64,000 bases of DNA, from contig JAYGXS010000004.1 in the NCBI GenBank assembly GCA_036362985.1, positions 7,086,890 to 7,150,889 on the forward strand. Direction: 5' to 3'. Positions 1 through 12,300 of this stretch are shown piece by piece. Positions within the stretch are counted from its first letter, which is position 1. Each line of letters opens with the position of its first letter. The notes under the pieces are model-generated. The model had not been told where the DNA came from. It searched no databases and was given only the letters and a program-made list of their open reading frames with translations. The stretch comes from Ligula intestinalis (lineage: Eukaryota; Platyhelminthes; Cestoda; Diphyllobothriidea; Diphyllobothriidae). The position numbers were made by a program, and so were the translations under genes.

Positions 1-7
1 GCGCCCT

Positions 8-93
8 TTATTTCACTCATGATGATAGCTTTTGTGGGTTTCCTGTCGCTGCTCAACAATATGGCTTATGATCGCTGCTCATTGCTGTCCACG
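8..93 (+). repeat. Direct repeat, first copy (second at 967-1052)
   Basis: About 85 bases, roughly 85% identical to 967-1052 (GGGTTTC.TGTC.CTGCTCAAC and CTTATGATC.CTGCTCATTG shared). No coding potential. Confidence 0.7.
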
Positions 94-966
94 TAGTCAA
101 AGGCCAAACATTTCCATGCGAAACGCCGAATCTGCCTCTCAATTGTATCCATGTTAAAAGGGTGCGGTAAGGCGCCTTTGGAACCCTACTTTGCGGGAGA
201 ATCGCTTGGGCACTATTCTCACTGAAAACAGTAGTCTCAAACTTTGTAAACTTTTATGTTACCCTGCATTTAACTTGTTTTTTTTTAAATCATAACTTTC
301 CTGATCTGCATCGTCGACTACTTAGACATTCTTTATTTCTGCGAAAATTCCCAGGCAAACAATTGTTCATTGTCATTCATCATCAGACCAGTGCATGACA
401 TGGGGAATAAAAATGGTCGGTTAATTGCAGCGTTTATATGGTGATCAGGTTGGGGGGGGAGGGGATTCGTGGACGGGTGAGTGTAATTAAGCAACTGTGT
501 TTTCCCTCGTCTCCTGAATGCGGACGCCAGTGCGGGTAGGACGTTAGTTGCGATGCGTAAAGACGGGGTGGGAGATGTTTTTACGGTCAGCGAGTTGAGA
601 TCTGTACGTCAACCGCGCCGCTTGCGCTTGACTATTCCCTGTAGCGTTGTTTTCTGTGTTTTTGCACGACGTGAGTTCAGGAGGCTTGGGATTTCTGCGT
701 GCAGTCGGCCAAGGGAGGCAGACTACTTTTACCAGCACCCTTTGACAGCGTAGACTAGGTTTTGCTAACACGATTGCCACTGCCTCTGCTGTGGCTAACA
801 CCCATTTGCGCAGGCTCTTGGAGTAGTGTGTCGGCGTATGGTATATGGCCCGAAAGTCTTCTCTCCGTCCACTTGATGGTTCATATGAATTAGGTGGGCG
901 AGGATTGAGCCACGCTGGTATCTGCTCGCGTATTCTGTCCTCCAGACGTCGCGTTGTTCAGCCAAT
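94..966. other. Non-coding, no gene recognised
   Basis: Short overlapping open frames only, with no protein-like conservation and no splice-bounded exon that could be tied to SLC44. Confidence 0.5.
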
Positions 967-1052
967 ATTTATTTCACCTAGCATGATGGATTTTGCGGGT
1001 TTCGTGTCACTGCTCAACCATATGACTTATGATCACTGCTCATTGCAGCCTA
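967..1052 (+). repeat. Direct repeat, second copy (first at 8-93)
   Basis: The 960-base spacing and the edge of the window leave open whether this is a tandem unit or two insertions. Confidence 0.7.
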
Positions 1053-1833
1053 TTGGCATAAGCGCTCTCTCCATGTTCGAAAACTTGCCTCATGAACGAT
1101 AGACTGCAGGACCAACAATATGCTAGCATTTTCCGCAAGGTGCTTGCACTCCCAAGGGTCCCCCTTTCAGTTCGGCACAAAACACCTCGGTCATCTCCGA
1201 GTTGATGAATAAGGCGTTCGAGGGGGGAAGTCGTTTTCTACTTGCCTTCCGCGCCGACTATGGAGGTATGCATTAGCGATGCGGTCGATCAGAAGGGCTG
1301 GAGGAGCGAAGCGCGACCAAATCCACGCGAGCGATTGCTCTGTTCGGAGCGCAATGTTCGTTATTCGTACCCTTGTGGGAGCATTGACGTTGCGGTTAGT
1401 CTTTTTGGGTGATCTGGCCTTAGGTCTCGGAACTCAGTCGAGGCCACACATGCCTGATTTACGCAATGTTTGCTTTTCTCGTGTAAACTAGACGTTTAAC
1501 TCAAAATTCCGACTTCGGTTCGGTCGCAGTGATATTAAACTCCAAAGCAGTCCATCCAGTAGCCGAATGCTAGATGCTCTATCGGAATGGAAGCAGAAAG
1601 AGACGAAGCGGTATTGCCCCCTTTCTTATGGCTAAACCAGGCCAGTGTGTAGGCACCTTACAGTTTCGTGCATAAGTCAACTTGCTTACCAAAGTTTGCC
1701 TTGACAGTTTACTGCTCTGCCTCTGCACCGTTCTGCACTCCCAGTAACTCAACTGTCAGTTTGTGGAGAAGCTGCCTGCTAGCAAACGTTGCCGCTCCCA
1801 ATTTTAGACTTTTTGATGAACCTTCACTGACTG

Positions 1834-2880
1834 TTGACTTTGGGACCCACCAGCAGCTGCACGGCACTCCTGGAACCCTTCGCTATTCGGTCAGGCGTTC
1901 GGCAAGGCTGCGTCCTGTCGCCCATCCTCTTCAACTACGCCACTAACTGGGTTCTCGAGAAGGCCCTACAAGAAAGTGACGGTATTGAGCTTGCACCCAG
2001 ACGCCGATTGACTGACCTCCACTACGCCGATGATATCGCTTTACTAGCAATAAGCTTTGCCGATCTGCAGTCTATGGTGTCACGGGTGAACGAGGTCATG
2101 AAATCGGTCGGTTTGTCCATGAACGCTGGGAAGACCAAAGTGTTTTCATGCTGCATCCCTACTAAGGAGAAGGCATCTCTTGAGATTAGTGGCTGTCAAC
2201 TTGAAGAAGTCGACAGTTTCAAATACTTGGAAGCGAGGTTACTGCCGAATGGACAAAGTAAGGATGACATTATCTCCCGAATTGATGCAGCGCGACGAGT
2301 GTTCTCCGGTCTTCGGAAGTGCTTATGGACCCGACGCGATATTTCCCTCTCAACAAAGATCCGCGTGTACCGTGCATTTGTGCGGTCCGTCCTCTTATAC
2401 GGATGCGAATGTTGGGCTATGCGCGTGGAGGATGAACAGAAACTGGAAGTCTTTGACCACTACTGTATGAGGAACATCCTTCGAGGGAAGTACACTGACT
2501 TCGTCTCAAAGGACACAGTCCGAACTCGCTGTGACAAAATCATAAGGATATCCCAGGCCATTCAGTAAAGACGGCTGAGGTGGTTTTGACACGTTCTTGG
2601 TCGTCGACCTCAAGATCTCAGTGCTACTGCCCTCGACTTGAAACCGTTGCCAAATTGGAAACGTCGAAGAGGAGGTCAGCTCAAAACCTGACTCGACTCA
2701 GTCCGTCAGGACATGGAAGTTGTTCTTGGACCTTCAGTATTCGGTCTCCGGCTCTGGCGAAGAGAATGGCTCGAACTGTCCAGGACTGCGGCCATGGAAC
2801 GTCGCGCGTGGAGGAGCAGAACACGGGACATAATTGAGGCCGACTAGATCAGTCATGATCGCAGCCGTAAGTAAGCTGCA
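1834..2880 (+). mobile_element. RTE-type LINE remnant (reverse transcriptase C-terminal half)
   Basis: The open frame to 2568 carries RT motifs GVRQGCVLSPILFN, LHYADDIALLA, GLSMNAGKTKVF, then IRVYRAFVRSVLLYGCE-type and the CMRNILR region. It breaks after SQAIQ, and the rest (FGHVL, then [30 protein letters not shown], ending IIEAD stop) continues in another frame to about 2847. Typical of RTE elements, including those of flatworms. 5'-truncated and inactive. Confidence 0.88.
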
Positions 2881-2924
2881 CGGCCGTTAGTAGTCTGGGC
2901 CGATAGTATTGCCGGAATAGACAA

Positions 2925-3065
2925 GGGAGGGTGGAATGGCCATTTCTGGCTCACTAGACGTCATAATCCAGGCGTACCCAATCCCACGTAGTGCCCCACC
3001 CGACGCTCGAATGCGCGAACCTCTGATCCGAAATCTAGGGCTCTAACCATTGAGCCATTTCAGTC
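2925..3065 (-). mobile_element. tRNA-derived SINE copy
   Basis: On -: ATGGCTCAATGGTTAGAGC (A-box region), a B-box region near GGTTCGCGCATTCGAGC, then the family core ending GAAATGGCCATTCC. Member of the most frequent SINE of the window. Confidence 0.7.
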
Positions 3066-3267
3066 TTCCTTTGTCTAGGGTTCAGACCGTCTGACGGCAG
3101 TGGCGCAGGACATCGAACTCAGCAATGTTCCCTGTGCTCGCATTTTTTCACACACGCACATCCACCATGACTCATTTTTCCGCCAATCATTTTATTCCCC
3201 CCGCCCGTCTGACCGTAATTGTTTCCGTTGCCTCTCACCACCCCGTCCCCCCTTGCCGCGTTCTTAG

Positions 3268-3380
3268 TTGTCTCCTGGTGGCCGCTGTCATCTCCTTTTT
3301 GTGGATCTGTCTGATGCGTCTGTGTGCCACTCTCATGGTCTACTTCACACTCATCGCCTTCATTCTCCTCTTTGGAAGCT
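3268..3380 (+). CDS. SLC44: SLC44 exon a (transmembrane segment)
   Basis: Acceptor TTCTTAG ends at 3267 and donor GTAAGTG starts at 3381. It begins with one base of a split codon. It encodes two hydrophobic stretches around [20 protein letters not shown], matching the first transmembrane pair after the large N-terminal loop of the family. Confidence 0.85.
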
Positions 3381-6300
3381 GTAAGTGCTATCTCTCTCTC
3401 TCTTTGTGAATATTTTACAATCACTGCTGTCAAGAGGTCGGGATTGTATTTTGATTTTGCGCCGCATTGATCCATTCACCCGGCTTTATCCCGCTTTCCT
3501 GCCATCACAATGCGCTGCTGTTGAGATGGATCATTTATTATGCGCGAATGTATCTGCCCCCGCCTCTCTTTGTTTTTGGCTGTACACAAGTTCCGCTTCA
3601 AGGCGCAGCTCCACCAAGTCGAAAATGCTTTCATCCTCCAATTGGGATGCAGACTGTCTGGCCGCACACAGCTGCCGTCTGCTTTACCGTCTGAAAAAAA
3701 AACTATCCTCGCCAGGCTATCAGAAAGTTCTTCAAACACCTTCAGTCTCTCTGAAAGCTTGATTACAACCGAGAAGACGTGGGCATGTACTTATTACTAA
3801 CCGCTACATGTTGACTAGATAAAAAATCCTTACGGTCTTTGTATGATTTTGACCCCGACGCAAAAAGAGTTCGCGGCCTCCTTGCTACACACCTACTGAC
3901 GCTTTAAGCGACAGCCCTGTTTGCTCATTATACAGTCTAGCCGACTCTTCCGCCCCAGACAAGGCCTGAGCTTTGTTTGCACTCAATGCAATCTAAGCAC
4001 CTGGCCCCGTCTGGTTTTGGAAGAGAGAAGAGGAGAGGCGCCAGTAAAAGTCGCGTATCCTGTTGTCGCTCAGAGGCCCCGACCCGCGGCAAGCCCTGGG
4101 GTATGCACCGTCGCGCGTGTCTGTGCGTCTAGCCGTGCGGGAATGAACGTCATCCGACAGTCAGTCAGCGTCCGCCTAATCAGTTGATTGGGTGATAGCA
4201 TATTGTGGGTGGCCGTGATTGGTTAGCCCAGTGGCTGCATGCATGCATGGTCCAGCGACTGGAGAACTGTCGTCACATGACTCCCCCAAGCGCAGAGGTG
4301 TCACAAAGACACGAGGACCCTATGTAGGCAGATCTGGCGGATGCTTTTAACCAATAAGCGTGCGGCATGACCGCCCAATCTAATGGCGGACGTTATTACT
4401 TTTTATTTGTCGAGAAAATACCCAAAAACTCGTAGAAAACGCATTCAAATGTGCGCGCCGCGGACTTAACTAAACTAACTCCACGACCGTAAGTTGGACC
4501 ACAGGTAAGTTGAAGTAGACGACCTCCTAACCACCATTTCCTTTATCTAAAAAACTAATAAACAATCTAAAATAATATTATAATGAATACTGTGCGTAAA
4601 AAAAGTTGGGATACCCCTGCTAGTCCGTGTGTATGTCTTTCTGCATTTTGATTGGCTACACGTTCATCCGCTCACTTTTTCAAATGCTCACTCACCAAAA
4701 CTCCCGTGTCTCTTAAATGGGCTGCGCGGTAGATACGCTCGACTAACGCGGGAGCCAGGCGCTATTGGGCTTGCGCGCCGATAACAAATGCCGAACATTC
4801 GGAATGGTATGGTGAGACGCATAGGGGTTCTACACAGGTGGGGGAGAGCAGAGACAGTGCGTTAGGTGCAGCGCAAGTCTACTATCACTTTAAACTTATT
4901 CACATGCAAGTCACAACGTTTACCCTAGCTTGCTGAAACATGCGGTGGACATTGTCGACATCGACAATCGAACCAGGCTACTGTTGGTAGTACGTCTGTG
5001 TAGATGTCCAACTATTGAAACGTAGTTCTCGGGGAGAACTTAGAATAACGTGTACCTGGTAGTCATCTGGGGGACTCTAGATGGCTTTCTTAAGAAATCC
5101 TGCTTGGGCTGTCAGCTAACTGTATCAGAATTCGTGGATTCTATACGCTGCAATCGACTGGATGGGTAAAATAATCCATGTGTGATTGCAACCGGGCTCC
5201 CCGTGGTGGCCCCATAGGTCGGTTGACTAGAGCGTTGAAGATACTAAAGCTCCCCCTTGCTGGCTTGGGTTCGAAGCTATTGAGAATTCCGCCATTCCCA
5301 AGATGAGTCCCCGCCCGCAAAGCCTTCGTGAGCTACTACGCTGCCCGGCCAGTGACATCTCCTCAATTCTGATTGGTCCATTTCTCGGACAGTGTCCCTC
5401 CTGTGGAACATTAAGTAAACCCAGCCTTTGTGTGGCAATGATTTGCTCCAACTTCCTTTATGTGAATACACGCTGTTCGTTGTCGCCTTGGCCGCAGCGG
5501 TCGGCTAGCTGGCAGTTCGTGCTAATTAAAGGTACCAGGCGTGACTCATAACAGAGCCGTCGAGTTTTTAAACAACTGGGTCAAAAGAATTGTTTAACTC
5601 TGGCAAGCCCTATAATTATTGAATTTAGGATCGTTTCCTAAAATACAGACCCTTGATTTATGACAGTAGGCAGCCGGGTCTATCAGGCCAATTAAACGAG
5701 CAAATTATTTAGACGCGTGTGCTCACCGACTCACCGGGCAGTGTCTATGTCCTATCCAAGACGAAACCGGTGTATGTGAATGGCAGGGCTTTGTTGACGT
5801 CGTTATTTTAACCTTTTTCAAAAGGCTCTCTACTTAAAAAAATACGATTGTGAAAAAGTTGATTGCCTAGATGGGAACCGAAGATGAAAGCACCGTATTA
5901 GTCCAGGCAATGCTCTCACCTCCTGAGTTGCGAGGGCCCTATAGTTCAGTCTCCGCAACAGAATCGGTAAAACATTTTACTGTGCAAATGGTTGTGCAGG
6001 TAACTGGCCGAAATACAAAAATCAAGCCTGTCTGTCGGGCCTCGTAGCTCGAATGGTTAGATTGTCAATTAGATTGCCACCGTGCCCCGTGGTCGTTTGG
6101 TTTTATACGACAGCGTATTAGTTGAAATTTTTTTAAATGCCGAAGCATTTATAGTCTGTTTAAATGCCGTCTGCCATCTGACTGTCCAGTCTGCAATGAC
6201 AGCTCACAGATGTGTCTGGAAAAATGTCTAATTCCGTTTATGCGGAATCCCTTAACTTGTGTGTTTCAATATGTGCTCTCGAAGTGCTGCATGCAGTTCT

Positions 6301-9300
6301 TTCCGATAAATGCGTATTTTTGACTTCGAAATCTTTCTGTTAACTTCTACATCCTAATTTGTCTACCTACCCCTCCGCAAAAAGTATGGGACTTAAGAGG
6401 TGACATTCGGTTTTTTAATCAATTTTCAGCTGCAGGATACTGCTACTATCGTTATCACGTCATCAAGACAAGCGGCCTTGATCCGGGCAACTTCTACTTC
6501 ACGCTGGATATGACTGCCTACTTTCGATACGCCACTACCTGGCTCTGGCTCGGTAAGCATTAGATTATGTCCCTACACTCGCCCCCTCCCTTCCTCGTTT
6601 CCTTTTTATTCTCTCTGCTATCTCTCTCTCTCTAACCTCGCGCCACCGAAAAGCCTGCATCCTACTGTTACAGCACCCAGTAGCTCTGCAGGAGAACATT
6701 ACGGGCAAAGACAGGGGAGACTGGAATGGCCATTTCTGGTTTCATTGGTCTTCAGTGGCTGATCCTAACCTACGCCGGGTGTTTCGCCACCCGAAGTTCG
6801 AACTCGCTGCCTGTTGGTTAGAAGCCTAACGCTCTAACCACTGTGTCACGGGTTTGTCTTCTTGCCGGTTTATTTTGGATTATTATGCGAGAAAATTCGA
6901 GGTCCAGATAAAATATTCCTTACATCATTCCTGGAAGAAGAAGCAGAGGAGACGACTTCTGAGACCAAAATGTACTCCGACTGACGTTTCAAACCTCGCT
7001 CGCTTCCATCGTCAGAGCAAGGTGTGTGTATTCCTGTGTGCGTCAGATAAATGTGAACGACCATTCGCCTTGCTCATGCGTCAATCGATTGCACCGATCG
7101 ATTTTTGTGGCTGTTTGAATTGCTCGCGTCTTCTTGAGCTGTGTCAAGTCGTTTTTGTGACTCGCGAGCGTTTCCACCCCTTTTGCTCTATGACTACGTA
7201 AAGCAGAAGAAACACAAATTCGCCTTCGAAAAAGCAAGGGTAATACGCCGAGCCAACGACAAGACGGCCAGATTGCTGCTAGAAAGTTGGCCCTCGACTG
7301 GCACACTAAACAGAGCCATGGACCTTAATCCTGCCTACCAAGCGCTCCGCAAAAGGCTAACATCGGCTCAAAATGGAGGAATAGGTCGGGCGGCGAGAGA
7401 TAAGCAGGACCGACAGCCGGAAGCCGCGAACAAAGAGGGTGGAAACTCTCACGAGTCACAAAAACGAATTGGCATAGCTCACGACGGCGCGAGCAATTCA
7501 AACAGCCAAAAAAATCTATCGGCACAATCGACTGACTCATGGGCGAATGGACGTTCACATCTATCTGACGCACACAGGAATACAGACACCTTGCTTTGAC
7601 GATGGAAGTGAGCGAGCTTTTGAAACGTCAGCCTGAATGTACCTTGGTCTCAGAAGTCGTCTCCTCTTCTTCCTTTTCCGGGGATGATCTAAGGTATAGT
7701 TTGGATTATGTTAACATTAGTAGATAGGCGCACACAGATTGGTTACAGCACTCGCTTGTCCCGTTTTGCCTTGGAGCTCATTCACAAGCTGCGACAGCAG
7801 CTACGCGGTGCCTAGTAGTGTAGGCAGACGAATATTGTCGAGAAAAAAACAAGAGGAAATTGACTGGTCGTTTCCGGTTTGTTGGTCGTCATTAGCCAGC
7901 TATACTCAAAACCCGGTTGTTGCACCACCCGAGGCTCGAAGCTGCCGCCTCTTGGTTAGAAGTCCAACGCACTAACCATTTTGCCACAGGCTTGTTCTCT
8001 TGTTAGTTTTATTCCCGGCGTATTCAAATTGGTGTGCATAGGTGCGCACCGATTGGTTACGGGATTTACTTGTCTCCTTTGTGTTTCCACCGTGATCATT
8101 GGTTGGAAAGGAACATTTTGGCCATCAACTGAATAAGCTCTGTTTTTTTAGTTCGTCTAGGGAATATTTTGCTGACCCGCACGAAATCTCACTTCTCCTA
8201 TCCGTATATCCAAGAGGACTGCAGATGAGCCAGGCAACAGTGCCTATCATGACATACAACCGATGAAAGTGAAAGTACGGATTCGAGATGGCGACGTCGT
8301 CTCTCCCCTGCATGCCCCGCCTCGCTTTATCCGGTTGTAGATTCGCCGACTTTGAAGCGACACGACAATCGGAGTGATTTCTAAGGCGTGGCTATTGCGC
8401 ATACTTTCAAGTAGTCACTGTTGGGCGATGAGTGCCTGTTGGGATGTCAGGTTGCTTTGTTTAGCTAGGCTTATGGGACAAACTTCGATCTATTATGATT
8501 ACTTTTTTGAATACCAGTTGTTTAATTTTCTTTTGGTGTTAACAGTTAACATGCCTAATAGTCCTTGTCTATGTGGAGACGTCTTCATAGGCGGCGTGTT
8601 TGAAATACTTAAAATTTCCAGTCCTAATTGAAGTATTATATGAAAGAGGATGCCTCCTAGATGGTTTCCGATACACCTCTCCTCTTCCCGTTTCCGAGAT
8701 CGTTCTCCAGCTAATTGTGTTCACATCCTCTCAATTGCAAGTAAAGGTGTGGGTTAGTACGTTTAAAGTCTCGTGAGAATTATGCTAATCGGCCTGTTTC
8801 CATTTCTGGTCTTCAACTCCTACGCAGAGCAGTTGTGTTTATTGAGGAGAAGACGAAACCACGAGCACTGAAGTTGTGCGTTTATAAGTCTGTGCTTTCG
8901 AACTCGAGCAGAAGTTTTTCAGTAGACTAATAAAACTATTGTCTCAATGATCGCGCCTTCGTCTTCTTTTCAACAAGAACCTAGGATGTGCCTATCCGCT
9001 TCCCTGCGTGAGATGTGCTCATGTCTAATCCAGCCGGCCTCGATAATTTTCTGGATTCTACCTCTCCAAGTGTGAAGTTCCGCGGCTGCTAATCTTCACT
9101 GTTCGACCCATTATCTCCTCCAGCCTAGGAGGCCGAATACACAAGGTTTAACACCCAAAACGTCGTGGCGGATTGTATTTAATCGGGTCTTGAGTTGCTC
9201 TCTTTAACACCAGGCAGAGGACATCAACATAGCTCACGAAGTGAACCCGCCCAACTGACCTCAATCCGTCTATTGGTGCTCTCGTAGCGAGTCTTGACTG

Positions 9301-12300
9301 TGTCGTGTGTAGGAAATCTGTGTACCTAACTCGAAGGATAGTTGTCGAGTGGGGGAAGTTAAACAACATTGTTTGCATTCATCTCCCAAGCACCAAATCT
9401 AGCGTTCCTAACCGTCTGGATAGGTTAACCAGACGAATACCAGGTGCATACAGATCTCTGCGACGATGGAGGTATGCATAGTTTACGGATCGTGAAAGTT
9501 TTGCGAGCAGCAGCAATTCCTCACAGCATCCATTGGGTAGCGGTCTTCTATCTCCCTCCCCCCCCCCCCCCCCTAAGGCATTTGGAACGGTCTAGTTTTT
9601 TTTTTTCAATTTACCTGTTACTGATTCCCAGTGATGCCTTTTGGACAGAAATGCAGCTTGAACACCCCGATTTTCTCAGCGGTTACAAATTAACCGGCTG
9701 TATTTGTGATTTCATTTATCCCTGACACTGTAGTCTGTAGGTCACTTAGGATTCAAGCTAGAAAGACCGTTGAGTCAACTGACGCCCGCATGCAAATGCA
9801 ACACCGCCGAAACTGTGTCAGGTCCCTTATGCTAATCTACCAAGTGATGTAGTTGAAGTAGATGGGCGACCTAATTTTAGCAATAGTACATTTGAGACCG
9901 CTCAGTGGCGATGTTCGCCGGGGCGGCTGTATTTCAGGGGGGAATAAGTTTGTTCCGCTTTGCCTTTCGCTTCATCTAGTCTCCCCTTGACATCTGACAC
10001 CTTCGCGGTCTGAATCTGATGTCATAAGGCCTTTCCGGCCTGCCTTGTCTTTGTGGACGCCTTCCACCGCTGACCTCCCTTATCCCTCGCTGAGGCGACC
10101 GTTGAACTTCCAACAGGAGAAAAGCAGTTTCCCACTCTCTTTTTATTGGCGCAAATAAATATCCAATGGGATTCAGTTTAACGCTGTTGACAGAATGAAG
10201 AATGGTTCTCAGGCCATGAGTGGAGAAGTCTGCATCATTGGCCTTTCCGGCCTCTCTTTTCTCCCCTCTCCTCTTCCGAATTAAAACGACTGCTTTGACA
10301 GGATTAGCATATTTTCAATTTTAGATAATACGGATTATTTCCCTTTTTGTTAAACGCCTCACCTAGTTTTTATGAGGGTGAGTACCCGTATAGTGTGCTC
10401 TATTGACGACGGCTTCACAGTGTGCATTCCTTTTTTTCTGTTTGTCCAGGTATTTTTGCCACAGCACTCTTCGTTTTGATACTGCTGATGGTGATATTCC
10501 TGCGTAAACGCATCCAACTGGCCATTGTCGTACTCCGGGAGACCAGCAAGTAATTGCCTTTATTCACTTACTTTTCTCCCCTCTTTATTCCTCATAATCT
10601 ATCGTCCGTCCTTTTTGTGGACAGGTGCCCAAACTGTCAGCCGCCTGTGTGTGTGCTGCCTGAGGGAACAGTGAGGATATGTCGTGGGTAGTAGTGTCCA
10701 CAGGAGGAGGTTCCCCAAATCAAAAGCCACGGAGGACGGAGGTGGTGCGAAGAGCTTTACTGCACGAAGGGAGAGAGCGAGGAGTAAGAGAACACAAGCG
10801 ATAACGGGCAGCGTGTATTCACATAAAGGAAGTTAGAGCAAATCATTTTCACACAGAGGCTGGGTGTATTTAATGTTCCACGGTAGCGACACTATCTGAT
10901 GCCTGGACCAATCAGAATTGAGGAGAGGTCGCTGGCCGGGCAGCGTAGTAGCTCACGAAGGCTTTGCGGGCGGGATTCATCTTGGAAATGGCGGAATTCT
11001 CAATATTTTCGAACCCAAGCCAGCAAGGGGGAGCTTTAGTATATTCAACGCTCTAGTCAACCGACCTACGGGGCCACCACGGGGAGCCCGGTTGCAATCA
11101 CACATGTATTATTTTACCCATCCAGTCGATTGCAGCGTATAGAATCCACGAATTCTGATACAGTTAGCTGACAGCCCAAGCAGGATTTCTTAAGAAAGCC
11201 ATCTAGATTCCCCCAGATGACTACCAGGTACACGTTATTCTACGTTCTCCCCGAGAACTACGTTTCCATAGTTGGACATCTTCACAGACGTAGTTCCAAC
11301 ATATGTCTGGTTCGACCGTCGATGTGGACAATATCCAACGCGTGCTGAAGACGTTGTGACTTGCATGTGAATAAGTTTAAAGTGATATTAGACTTGCGCA
11401 GTATCTACCGCACTGTCTCTTCACTCCCCCACCTGTGTTCCGTATCATGAAGAGCCGAGGCGAGATCTGGTGGAAGTAGCTGTCGCGACCGAAGCCACCC
11501 CTATGCGTCCCACCACGCCCTTCCTCACGTTCGGCTTTAAAGCAGGCGCTGTCAAACGATCGAAACAGCTGCGTCCTCAGTCCCCTTAAGTCCGTAAAAC
11601 TTTTTTGTTCGCCTTGACTGCGGGATGTCCGCAGTGGTCTGTTCAGTCAATCAGCGCAAACGGCGCGCGTTGATTGGCTTATAGCGTATGTGCGGCTCAA
11701 GCAGCGTCGATGGACGGATGGACAGAAAATCTCTGGCAGTGATTAACAGCGCGCAGAAAATTGTCTAATGACGCGTGAGTATCAAAGGCTTGACAAGCAA
11801 TGGCAGCCTGAGTCAGCGCAGCAGTACTGAGCGCGGGCTATCTCAGATGTGGTCGATGCAACACAAGTTTGCGATTAATTAAAACCAACCCATGCGTAGG
11901 TCATCGTCTCTGCACCACCACGCCGTAGAACTGTCGATTCTCCTCCCCCCTCCATTGTCTCCAAGCCGCCTGAGTCCCCATTGACAAAAAACATTCCTGT
12001 CAGGCGCACTGTTGCCTATCTGGTAACAGCGGATAGGACAACAGGAGGGCCTTCGATCTTGGCTGTACATTGATCAAACCAAGTGACCGCCCACTGCAGC
12101 TTAGTTATCGCCCAATCGTTTGACCGGCGCAATACTAGGATCCCGTTACGGGTGTATCCGCAAAGGAGGTTGATGAAAGTGTTCTTTATTGAGGGTACAA
12201 ATCAGAGAAGGCGACCCTTCTCATCCAATCACTATTTTCTGAGCAGACGTGGCTTAAAGATCCGCGGTCACAAGTGCTGAAACGGGCTGCTACTTTGAGG

